This document shows, one piece after another, positions 16,189 through 22,828 of a DNA stretch of 62,932 nucleotides (the stretch's first letter is position 1; each line of letters opens with the position of its first letter). A program made the translations under genes and the position numbers. The stretch comes from Prevotella sp. GTDB lineage: Bacteria; Bacteroidota; Bacteroidia; Bacteroidales; Bacteroidaceae. The stretch is taken from positions 1 through 62,932 of the forward strand of contig JAEEVA010000015.1 of assembly GCA_016286995.1 (NCBI GenBank), read 5' to 3'. The notes beneath the pieces are model-generated. The model was given only the letters and a program-made list of their open reading frames with translations, ran no database searches and had not been told where the DNA came from.

Positions 16189-16431
16189 ATGGAGAAAGAA
16201 AGAACGGTCATACACTTGCAGCTATTAGAGACTGACGAGCATCATTATTTTGGCAGCATGGCAAACATTTTCGAGTATTACACAAGTGAACAACTCGGTA
16301 TAGAATATTCTTCACTTCGTAATTATGGGCTGTCAAATGAGCATCCCTATAAGAATAAGAAGTGCATCATCAGAAAGGGGCTATTACTTAGTAAGTCAGG
16401 GGGAAGAGGCATAAGGAAACAGTCTGAATAG
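16189..16431 (+). CDS. Small mobile-element protein, 80 aa
   Basis: 80 residues with motifs HYFGSMANIFEYYTSEQLGI, SSLRNYGLS and KKCIIRKG. This pattern resembles small proteins I associate with Bacteroidetes mobile elements, without a known function. It is divergent from the DUF2693 unit and is followed by the TGTCCCA array. Confidence 0.55.
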   Translation: MEKERTVIHLQLLETDEHHYFGSMANIFEYYTSEQLGIEYSSLRNYGLSNEHPYKNKKCIIRKGLLLSKSGGRGIRKQSE

Positions 16432-16551
16432 GAAAATTTAAAATTACAATTTTCATTCGAGGCGAAATGTAAACAACTGTTCCCAACTCCCATAAAATAG
16501 GCGTTCTGAGAAATTGGGCGTTTTTAGTCATTACGGCCAGTGCGAAAACTG

Positions 16552-16627
16552 TGTCCTATTTCGATTGTCCCATTGCACTTGTCCCATAAAGTATGTCCCA
16601 AATGTCTGTCCCATTTTTGATGTCCCA
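16552..16627 (+). repeat. Iteron-like TGTCCCA array
   Basis: TGTCCCA starts at 16566, 16580, 16594, 16607 and 16621, with a degenerate TGTCCTA at 16552. Steps are 14, 14, 14, 13, 14 bp in one orientation. Such phased arrays usually bind a replication initiator. The nearest candidate is the winged-helix protein at 17050. Confidence 0.7.
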
Positions 16628-16632
16628 TTGAA

Positions 16633-16890
16633 TTAAAGTGGAATAGACATGGGTCTACCAACAACTTTTGCCATTTCCTCTCGTAGTATTTCAGCTACTC
16701 TACGTTTAAAAATCTCGCCTTGAAGAAACTCATCCATTGTTGTATGATGAATTTTCTCTTTCATACGCTCATAGCGCTCACGCTGTGATTTAGCAATCGC
16801 ATCCCTTGTCGCTTGTGACTGAGTGCGACCATACATAGGATTGGCAGAACCAACCCTTGACCCTCTTGATACATTAGTGTTGTTATCCAT
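16633..16890 (-). CDS. NUMOD3-motif-like small basic protein
   Basis: 85 residues from the Met at 16890 (MDNNTNVSRGSRVGSANPMY). The stretch GSANPMYGRTQSQATRDAIA resembles the NUMOD3 DNA-binding motif of homing endonucleases, followed by a charged helix. No nuclease domain is present, so it may be an accessory DNA-binding protein. Its stop lies 6 bp from the TGTCCCA array. Confidence 0.5.
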   Translation of the reverse strand: MDNNTNVSRGSRVGSANPMYGRTQSQATRDAIAKSQRERYERMKEKIHHTTMDEFLQGEIFKRRVAEILREEMAKVVGRPMSIPL

Positions 16891-17004
16891 ATATCTTTTG
16901 TGTTTTACGTTATAATTATTTAATGAAGTAACTCCGTTGTACTTCATATATGATATAAATATCACATTTATACGCAATAATTTCTTTTTCTCATTTATTT
17001 TTTG

Positions 17005-17013
17005 TATATTTGT
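17005..17013 (+). promoter_or_regulatory. Promoter -7 box of the initiator-like gene
   Basis: TATATTTGT, 37 bp before the start at 17050. Confidence 0.55.
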
Positions 17014-17049
17014 AATAGTTGAGAAACACAGGATAATAATTTAAGTAAC

Positions 17050-17700
17050 ATGAAAGATAGCGACAAGAAAACAATTAAAGTTCCATTCAGACAGTTCACC
17101 ACAGTACCCAAACAATTAATGTGGCTGTTGGATAATGACCTCAAAGGAGTATTGATGGCATTGATAGATGAGAGAATGGCTCCAAAGAGAACTGACATAT
17201 TCTTTGTCCCACGCAGAGATTTGGAGTTTAAGTCAGGTGTAAAAAAAACGAAGTTGATAGCTGCACTTGATACCCTATATGAAAATGGGCTAATAGCCAT
17301 CCATTGTGAAGGACAGGGGAAAGGAGAAGGACAGGGCAGTAATACCTATAGATTGAACTATGAACTAATCAACAGCTATTCAGAACTATCCTATCAAGAC
17401 TTGCAGAACCCCACGTTGAAGATAAAATCGAAATCTGCCAATCATAAGGGGATAACACTTTACATGCAGGCAGACAATCCTTTTCCAAATTTTTACAAAA
17501 AGCCTCAAATCGTGGACACTATAGAAGAAAACCAAGAAATACAAGAAAAACAATACCCACAAGAACCTATAAGAGATACAACATCAATAAAAGAAGGAAA
17601 AGGGGAGTGGGTTGAAGATATACTTTTTGAATTTGATAATAATTCCACTACTGAGTCATCTTCAAGTGAAGAGGATGGGATGGAGTGGTTACTAAATTAA
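17050..17700 (+). CDS. Winged-helix replication-initiator-like protein
   Basis: 216 residues. Residues 1-90 look like a winged helix (FRQFTTVPKQLMWLLDNDLK, then FKSGVKKTKLIAALDTLYENG), followed by a polar, low-complexity C-terminal third ending SSSEEDGMEWLLN. Plasmid and integrative-element initiators often combine such a domain with iterons, and a six-copy array lies 420 bp upstream. Direct evidence for initiation is lacking; a transcription factor is the main alternative. The next gene starts 11 bp downstream. Confidence 0.5.
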   Translation: MKDSDKKTIKVPFRQFTTVPKQLMWLLDNDLKGVLMALIDERMAPKRTDIFFVPRRDLEFKSGVKKTKLIAALDTLYENGLIAIHCEGQGKGEGQGSNTYRLNYELINSYSELSYQDLQNPTLKIKSKSANHKGITLYMQADNPFPNFYKKPQIVDTIEENQEIQEKQYPQEPIRDTTSIKEGKGEWVEDILFEFDNNSTTESSSSEEDGMEWLLN

Positions 17701-17710
17701 CATTTTAAAA

Positions 17711-18199
17711 TTGAAGATTATGGATAAGGTTCAACTAAAAGAAATTTTAAAGCGCTATACCAAGTCATTAAGGGGCGCAAGCGGTGCAACCATCATTACC
17801 AACTATGGGAAGATGAGGAAATTTGTGGATAACATGAAAGAAGAGGAGTTGGGTGAAGAGTTATACCATCTATGCAGAAGTTTCACTCTTCATCAGGCAT
17901 TAAAGGCAATAGGAACAGAAAAGATAAGTTTAAAAAGCTGTTCAACTGATTGGAATGCCAAATCCGTTGCAAACGGCTTCCTGTTAGCAAGAGAATGCAG
18001 AAAAATTCATCAAGAGAGGGGAAATAGTAAAGATTACATTGAAAAAATGAGGGCTCTTTGCCAAATGGCGAGTGATGAGCCAAGCCTTGCGACCCAACTA
18101 TTTCTCTTTCGCCTTTTCTTTACTAATGAAGTGATGCAGAGCAACGACTTAGCAAGATTGAAAGACCTACTCAATGATGATGTCGAATCAAAGAAGTAA
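17711..18199 (+). CDS. Hypothetical helical protein
   Basis: 162 residues, almost wholly helical by composition (LKEILKRYTKSLRGASGATI, MRALCQMASDEPSLATQLFL). No motif or family recognised. It starts 11 bp after the initiator-like gene and is surely co-transcribed, so it may be its partner. Confidence 0.6.
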   Translation: MKIMDKVQLKEILKRYTKSLRGASGATIITNYGKMRKFVDNMKEEELGEELYHLCRSFTLHQALKAIGTEKISLKSCSTDWNAKSVANGFLLARECRKIHQERGNSKDYIEKMRALCQMASDEPSLATQLFLFRLFFTNEVMQSNDLARLKDLLNDDVESKK

Positions 18200-18208
18200 A
18201 AGTTGAAA

Positions 18209-18255
18209 TGTCCCATTGATTTTTTGAAATTCGTGGGACACTTTTTTATGGGACA
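18209..18255. promoter_or_regulatory. TGTCCCA sites near the integrase end
   Basis: TGTCCCA at 18209-18215, then TGGGACA at 18234-18240 and 18249-18255. The first and second form an inverted pair that could also act as a hairpin terminator for the gene ending at 18199. Confidence 0.5.
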
Positions 18256-18272
18256 CTTTTTGAAATTGCAAA

Positions 18273-18300
18273 ATCAGTTTCCGGAATTCCGGAAACTGAT
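18273..18300. promoter_or_regulatory. Perfect 28-bp palindrome
   Basis: ATCAGTTTCCGGAA followed directly by its reverse complement, with no loop. It lies between the convergent ends of the 17711-18199 gene and the integrase gene. It suits binding by a symmetric protein dimer better than termination. Confidence 0.75.
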
Positions 18301-18384
18301 GCTGAATTACTCATGAATATAGTTCATAAAAACTCTGTAAGGGTTACACGGAAAGCAAGAGAGGATGGTCTTACGACCACCCCA

Positions 18385-19725
18385 CTACTTAAAGTATTCT
18401 GCAATCATATCTGCGTGACGCTGTTCGTCAATCTTGATATACTTCATAAAGTTTGCTTCTGTTGTATGACCTGTGATAGCCATGATAGAGAGTATAGGAG
18501 CTTTCTTCTGATACATGTTAGTAGCAAAACTTCTACGTGCTGTATGATTGGTTATGAAGTCGTACTTATGCTTTCTCAACAGCACCTCTTTACCTCCCCT
18601 AATTCTGTTCAAAGTAACTTCTTCATCAATACCTGCAAGCTTGCCACACAGACGTATTTGTTTGTTTGTCTTGCTTTTATCCACGCTTTTAGGTAGAACG
18701 CCATCATATTTCTCAATGATTGCCTTTACGTAAGGGTGTAAGGGTATTATAACAGTCTTGTTGGTCTTATGAGTTGGCACTGTCATTCTATCTCCACTAA
18801 TACATGCTTTTGAAAGGTCGTGCCAATCACCATATCTTAGTCCCGTCCAACATGCAATCACAAACAAATCTCTTGTCTGTTCAATGTTACTCTTAGGGTC
18901 TATTTGCTCTTTTACGTCCTTGCTATTGAAGTCAATCTCATAGATGCGCCTTATCTCATCCTCAGTCAGATAGATGTTACTCACATCATGGGTTTTCGTT
19001 GTGTACTGATGGAAGGACGGGTCTTTGACAAGTCCATCTTTCTCCGCATCAGACAACCACACCTTCATTATACTATACTGTGAAGCAATGGTATTGGCTG
19101 CATATCCTTTCTTATTCATCCATGCAGTAAACTTTTCCTCTAACTTACTATTGAACATTTCCCAAACAAGACCTAACTTTTTCTCTGAGCAAAAGAGTTG
19201 TAAACGTTTCAAGGCATTCTTGTGATTATAGACAGTTCCATTACAAAGCGTTCTTTTCGTACTCTTGTTGGTCATAGATTTCTTACGCTCGATGTAATCC
19301 TGAATGAAGTCCAATGGATTTTTGCGTATCATTGCTTCCTTACCTCTCAGTTTGGCTGCAATAAATGCTTCAAACGTTTCCTTGGAAAAATCCATACTAT
19401 CGTTTAACAAATTCTCCTGTGAGACAGCCACACCATACTCTTGACAATATCCAAGTATCTTATGCAGTTGCTTATTCACTTCCTTATTGGCTCGTTTCTG
19501 TACTGCTGAAATATTGCCGTCAACAATGGCTCTTTCACCTACTTGATTTCGCTCTGTCCTAATCCAATACACAGGCTCTATCCTTAGTCCTGTGTAGATA
19601 CGAACACGCTGACGATTAATAGTGGTTGTTAACCAAATCTGTGCTTTACTTCCCTTCTTCATCACCAAGTTAAAATTGACTCTCAGTGAAAACCTCCCAT
19701 TGATATTAATATCATTTTCTATCAT
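18385..19725 (-). CDS. Tyrosine recombinase/integrase
   Basis: 446 residues from the Met at 19725 (MIENDININGRFSLRVNF); the frame runs further upstream but not into conserved sequence. The N-terminal arm-binding domain (about 5-90) is of the Bacteroidetes type, with a core-binding helical domain next. The catalytic domain shows CWTGLRYGD (Arg), HTARRSFATNM (His-x-x-Arg) and GHTTEANFMKYIK (nucleophilic Tyr). It sits 240 bp inside the right attachment repeat, transcribed away from it, with TGTCCCA sites on both sides. Confidence 0.95.
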   Translation of the reverse strand: MIENDININGRFSLRVNFNLVMKKGSKAQIWLTTTINRQRVRIYTGLRIEPVYWIRTERNQVGERAIVDGNISAVQKRANKEVNKQLHKILGYCQEYGVAVSQENLLNDSMDFSKETFEAFIAAKLRGKEAMIRKNPLDFIQDYIERKKSMTNKSTKRTLCNGTVYNHKNALKRLQLFCSEKKLGLVWEMFNSKLEEKFTAWMNKKGYAANTIASQYSIMKVWLSDAEKDGLVKDPSFHQYTTKTHDVSNIYLTEDEIRRIYEIDFNSKDVKEQIDPKSNIEQTRDLFVIACWTGLRYGDWHDLSKACISGDRMTVPTHKTNKTVIIPLHPYVKAIIEKYDGVLPKSVDKSKTNKQIRLCGKLAGIDEEVTLNRIRGGKEVLLRKHKYDFITNHTARRSFATNMYQKKAPILSIMAITGHTTEANFMKYIKIDEQRHADMIAEYFK

Positions 19726-19813
19726 AAATGGTATTGAAATTAAGTTAATGAAATGAATATGTAAATAGAATGCTGATATATGCCCATATTCCGTTAAACG
19801 TATATCGCCCAAG

Positions 19814-19822
19814 GCAAATATA
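19814..19822 (-). promoter_or_regulatory. Integrase promoter
   Basis: TATATTTGC on the minus strand. The 35 bp at 19814-19848 match the ATPase promoter at 7577-7611 at 32 positions, which points to shared control. Confidence 0.65.
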
Positions 19823-19868
19823 CACAAAAAAAACGAGAAAAAGAAATCTAAGTAATAGAAATTTTCTA

Positions 19869-19902
19869 AGTCCCATTATTGGCTGTCCCAAAATCTGTCC
19901 CA
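19869..19902 (+). promoter_or_regulatory. TGTCCCA sites, right end cluster
   Basis: AGTCCCA at 19869-19875, then TGTCCCA at 19884-19890 and 19896-19902. They are opposite in orientation to the left-end cluster, about 65 bp inside attR. Confidence 0.55.
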
Positions 19903-19966
19903 TTATACTATCCTTTTTTCGGCAAAGTTACAGCTTAAATTCCATTGAACCAAAAGGCAAAAATGA

Positions 19967-19991
19967 AGGTGGTGTCAAAAAGTGGTGTCAA
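19967..19991 (+). repeat. Right attachment site (attR)
   Basis: Identical to 6035-6059 over 25 bp; see attL. The sequence resumes the guaA flank immediately after it. Confidence 0.8.
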
Positions 19992-20061
19992 AATACAAAA
20001 ATTAAGAAATAAGCTAAAATCCCTTAATTAATCTCGTAAAATACTGATAATCAAGGTATAG

Positions 20062-20089
20062 AAAAAGCCCCAAACCGAAGTTTGAGGCT
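20062..20089 (-). terminator. Terminator of guaA
   Basis: On the minus strand AGCCTCAAAC, a TTCG tetraloop and GTTTGGGGCT (one G-U pair) are followed by a T-run. Confidence 0.85.
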
Positions 20090-20127
20090 CTTGTAAGTGC
20101 TTGAAATAGGCTAAAAAAGCCCTATTT

Positions 20128-21807
20128 TTACTCCCATTCGATCGTTGCGGGTGGCTTTGACGAGATGTCGTAGCAGACGCGGTTGACGCCACGGACCTTA
20201 TTGATGATCTCGTTCGACACACGGGCCATGAAGTCGTAGGGTAGATGGGCCCAGTCAGCAGTCATGGCATCGGTGCTGGTGACGGCACGCAGGGCCACGG
20301 GGTGTTCGTAGGTGCGCTCATCGCCCATGACGCCGACGCTGCGGACGGTCGAGAGGAGGATGGCACCAGCCTGCCAAACTTGGTCGTAGAGTGATATCTC
20401 GAGTTCACCATTGGACAGTTCTGCCGGGACTCCGGCAGCCAGCACGCGGGCAGCCTGTTCGCCAGAGAGCTTCGTCTTGTATTCGCGCAAGCCGCGGATG
20501 TAGATGTCATCGGCATCCTGCAGGATGCGTACCTTCTCCCTTGTGATGTCGCCCAGGATGCGGACAGCAAGACCGGGACCCGGGAAGGGATGACGGCCAA
20601 TGAGGTGTTCAGGCATGCCTAACTGACGGCCTACGCGGCGCACCTCGTCCTTGAAGAGCCACTTCAGGGGTTCGCAGAGCTGCAGATGCATCTCTTTGGG
20701 CAATCCGCCGACGTTATGGTGACTCTTAATGACCTTACCCGTGATATTGAGACTCTCGATGCGGTCTGGATAGATGGTGCCTTGGCCAAGCCATTTGAAT
20801 TGAGAATTGACAATTGATAATTGAGAATTGGCCAGGCGAGCCTGCTCGTTGAACACCTCAACGAAGTCGCGGCCGATAATCTTTCGCTTCTGCTCAGGGT
20901 CGGTGACGCCGGCAAGGTCGGCAAAGAACTTTTCACTGGCATCGACGCCGATAACGTTCAGACCCAGCACCTTGTAGTCGTTCATGACCTGCTGGAACTC
21001 GTTCTTGCGCAGCATGCCGTGGTCAACGAAGATACAGGTGAGGCGGTCGCCAATGGCGCGGTTGAGCAGTACGGCAGCGACGGAGGAGTCGACTCCGCCG
21101 GAGAGTCCGAGAATGACACGGTCCTCGCCCAGTTGCTCTTTCAGTTCGGCCACGGTGGTGTCGACGAACGAAGCGGCACTCCACTCCTGACGGGAGCCAC
21201 AGATGTCAACCACGAAATTGCGCAACAGGGTCTTGCCCTGCTGGGTGTGATAGACCTCGGGATGGAACTGAACGGCGAATACTGGAGCCTCACCATTAGC
21301 TATGTATTTACTCCCCTCTCCCTTTGGAGAGGGGCTGGGGGTGAGGCTGAATGCGGCGTTCTTGACGTCCTTGGTGGAGCCGATGACACGGAAGCCGTCG
21401 GGGATGGCAGTGATGGTGTCGCCGTGACTCATCCACACCTGTGAATGCTGCTCGAAGCCCTTGAACAAAGGGTTCGTAGTGTCGACGGTCTCAAGATTGG
21501 CGCGGCCATACTCGCGGCTGTCGGCCTTCTCGACACGTCCGCCGAGGGTATGCGAGATGAACTGTGCACCATAGCAGATGCCCAGCACGGGCACCTTGCC
21601 GACAAACTGCGTGAGATCGACCTTGAAGGCCTCGGGGTCGTGGACGGAGTACGGCGAACCGCTGAGTATTACGCCGATGACCGAGGGGTCGTCCTTCGGA
21701 AACTTGTTGTAGGGCATGATTTCGCAGAACGTGTCCAACTCGCGAACACGACGGCCGATGAGCTGGGTGGTCTGGGAACCGAAATCGAGAATGATAATCT
21801 TTTGCAT
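20128..21807 (-). CDS. guaA: GMP synthase (glutamine-hydrolysing)
   Basis: 559 residues from the Met at 21807 ([20 protein letters not shown]); an upstream TTG in the flanking repeat is unlikely. Converts XMP to GMP. The class I glutamine amidotransferase half has GICYGAQ (nucleophilic Cys) and QFHPEVYH; the synthetase half has the P-loop [11 protein letters not shown] and the C-terminal dimerisation domain ending PATIEWE. Two extra peptides are inserted in frame: [12 protein letters not shown] before the QFHPE strand, and [10 protein letters not shown] before the [11 protein letters not shown] motif. Each is coded by a repeat element. All catalytic motifs are intact, so the enzyme should work. 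Confidence 0.97.
   Translation of the reverse strand: MQKIIILDFGSQTTQLIGRRVRELDTFCEIMPYNKFPKDDPSVIGVILSGSPYSVHDPEAFKVDLTQFVGKVPVLGICYGAQFISHTLGGRVEKADSREYGRANLETVDTTNPLFKGFEQHSQVWMSHGDTITAIPDGFRVIGSTKDVKNAAFSLTPSPSPKGEGSKYIANGEAPVFAVQFHPEVYHTQQGKTLLRNFVVDICGSRQEWSAASFVDTTVAELKEQLGEDRVILGLSGGVDSSVAAVLLNRAIGDRLTCIFVDHGMLRKNEFQQVMNDYKVLGLNVIGVDASEKFFADLAGVTDPEQKRKIIGRDFVEVFNEQARLANSQLSIVNSQFKWLGQGTIYPDRIESLNITGKVIKSHHNVGGLPKEMHLQLCEPLKWLFKDEVRRVGRQLGMPEHLIGRHPFPGPGLAVRILGDITREKVRILQDADDIYIRGLREYKTKLSGEQAARVLAAGVPAELSNGELEISLYDQVWQAGAILLSTVRSVGVMGDERTYEHPVALRAVTSTDAMTADWAHLPYDFMARVSNEIINKVRGVNRVCYDISSKPPATIEWE
20798..20830. repeat. Heptamer array inside guaA
   Basis: Four and a half copies of AATTGAN, 33 bp in all, encoding [10 protein letters not shown] in the guaA frame. 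The same family is seen between genes elsewhere in the window. Confidence 0.85.
21311..21348. repeat. 38-bp palindromic element inside guaA
   Basis: CCCCTCTCC and GGAGAGGGG form a 9-bp hairpin with a 4-nt loop, followed by a G-rich half. It matches 35 of 38 bases with the element in prfC (52660-52697) and is read in the same frame. Confidence 0.85.
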
Positions 21808-21814
21808 ATTCAAG

Positions 21815-21931
21815 CCCCCCAAGTTAGGGGGATGGGGGTCTGAACAAGCGTTTATCAGACCATGATTTATGTGTTAGTATTATCAGGAGATTCTGCGCTT
21901 GTTCAGACCCCCTGCCCCCTAACTTAGGGGG
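21815..21931. repeat. 117-bp MITE/BIME-like inverted repeat
   Basis: Arms 21815-21850 and 21896-21931 pair at 33 of 36 positions around a 45-bp centre. Each arm contains its own small hairpin (CCCCCTAACTTAGGGGG type). The right arm supplies the last codons (Thr-Pro-stop region) of the nucleotidyltransferase gene; the left arm ends 8 bp before the guaA start. Confidence 0.75.
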
Positions 21932-22724
21932 TTCGAATGAAGGCATCTGCTTCAGAGAGAGTTTCTATTTTGCCAACATCCATGAGGCGAAGGTCATCCT
22001 TGAGGAGGCCGACGATATGGGCACGATGGCAGGTAGAGAGGTAGAAGTCGATGATGGGGAAACGGTCCGGGAAACGTTCCATGAGTGAGAACAGACGGGG
22101 CGAGAACGAGTGGATGCCGCTGAAGGCGAAGGCTTTCAATTGATAATTGAGAATTGACAATTGAGAATTGGGCTGCGCATGAACCTGCAGCTGGTCGTCG
22201 ATGGTGATGGAAGACTCGCGCAACCACTGGAAGGGCGACTTCACCTCGCCTGTCTCAATGTTCATCCACCCCATGAGCCGCATAGCACTGTCGAAGAGCA
22301 GATAGCGCTTCGTTCGGCGGCGGCTTACCAGGAGTACGGCATCCTCGTCGGGCTGGTGCTGGCGGCTGAACCAGTTGTAGTCGACGTTATCGAGGATGTC
22401 GACATTATGAATGAGTATCGGCTGGTCGTCGTGGAAGAGCAGCTGGGCCTTTTTCAGACCACCGCCAGTCTCAAGCAGCGTCTCTGACTCGTCGCTGAAA
22501 TGTACTAACGGAGCATAGTCCTGCTGACGGACGTGGTCAATGATCTGCTGTGGGAAATGATGGACGTTGACCACGAAGCGGTCGTAGCCAAAGGACTGTA
22601 GCCGATGGATGTTCAGGTCGAGCAGTGGCGCGCCTCCGACAGGTACCAATGCCTTGGGCATGGTGTCGGTCAGGGGCTTCAAACGGGTGCCCAGACCTGC
22701 GGCCAATATCATTGCTTGTTTCAT
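21924..22724 (-). CDS. MurU-like sugar-1-phosphate nucleotidyltransferase
   Basis: 266 residues from the Met at 22724 (MKQAMILAAGLGTRLKPLTD). The GlxGTRLKPLTDxxPK signature and HNVDILDN metal-site region define an NTP transferase. Pairing in the same neighbourhood with an AmgK-like kinase suggests UDP-MurNAc formation in peptidoglycan recycling, but a different sugar is possible. An in-frame heptamer array adds NSQLSILNYQLK near residue 190. The last residues come from an invading inverted repeat, so the C-terminus may be altered. Confidence 0.8.
   Translation of the reverse strand: MKQAMILAAGLGTRLKPLTDTMPKALVPVGGAPLLDLNIHRLQSFGYDRFVVNVHHFPQQIIDHVRQQDYAPLVHFSDESETLLETGGGLKKAQLLFHDDQPILIHNVDILDNVDYNWFSRQHQPDEDAVLLVSRRRTKRYLLFDSAMRLMGWMNIETGEVKSPFQWLRESSITIDDQLQVHAQPNSQLSILNYQLKAFAFSGIHSFSPRLFSLMERFPDRFPIIDFYLSTCHRAHIVGLLKDDLRLMDVGKIETLSEADAFIRTP
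22138..22172. repeat. Heptamer array inside the nucleotidyltransferase gene
   Basis: Five AATTGAN-type units in frame, encoding NSQLSILNYQL on the minus strand. Confidence 0.85.
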
Positions 22725-22741
22725 AAACTTTGCTTTGGGTT

Positions 22742-22800
22742 GCAAAGATACGAAATAATTATCAATTATCATATCAATTATCAATTATTTTGTACCTTTG
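22742..22800. promoter_or_regulatory. Divergent promoters sharing a heptamer array
   Basis: A minus-strand TATCTTTGC (22742-22750) serves the nucleotidyltransferase and a plus-strand TACCTTTG (22793-22800) the CotH gene. Between them AATTATC units stand at 22757, 22764, 22776 and 22783, split by ATATC. Confidence 0.65.
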
Positions 22801-22828
22801 CACGCAAAATTCAAAAACCGTGATTTCA

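Larger units (their letters stand above)
6035..19991. mobile_element. Integrative element, about 14 kb
   Basis: It is bounded by a 25-bp perfect direct repeat and carries a tyrosine integrase next to the right repeat (reading inward-left). Inside are a RepA-like ATPase, a winged-helix initiator-like gene, a serine recombinase, an XRE-NADAR regulator, DUF2693 and other small mobile-element proteins, and an envelope-protein cargo. The DNA is clearly more AT-rich than both flanks. No relaxase, conjugation or capsid genes are seen, so it would have to move with help or act as a satellite. It sits between a CsgG-like gene and guaA without breaking either. Confidence 0.85.

Noticed and set aside
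16633..16890. Homing endonuclease
   Set aside because: Only a NUMOD3-like motif is present; no GIY-YIG or HNH nuclease domain.
6035..19991. Complete prophage or conjugative transposon
   Set aside because: No capsid, portal, terminase, relaxase or Tra genes were found.
20798..21348. Inteins or introns in guaA
   Set aside because: The inserts are only about 10-12 residues, too short for splicing elements.
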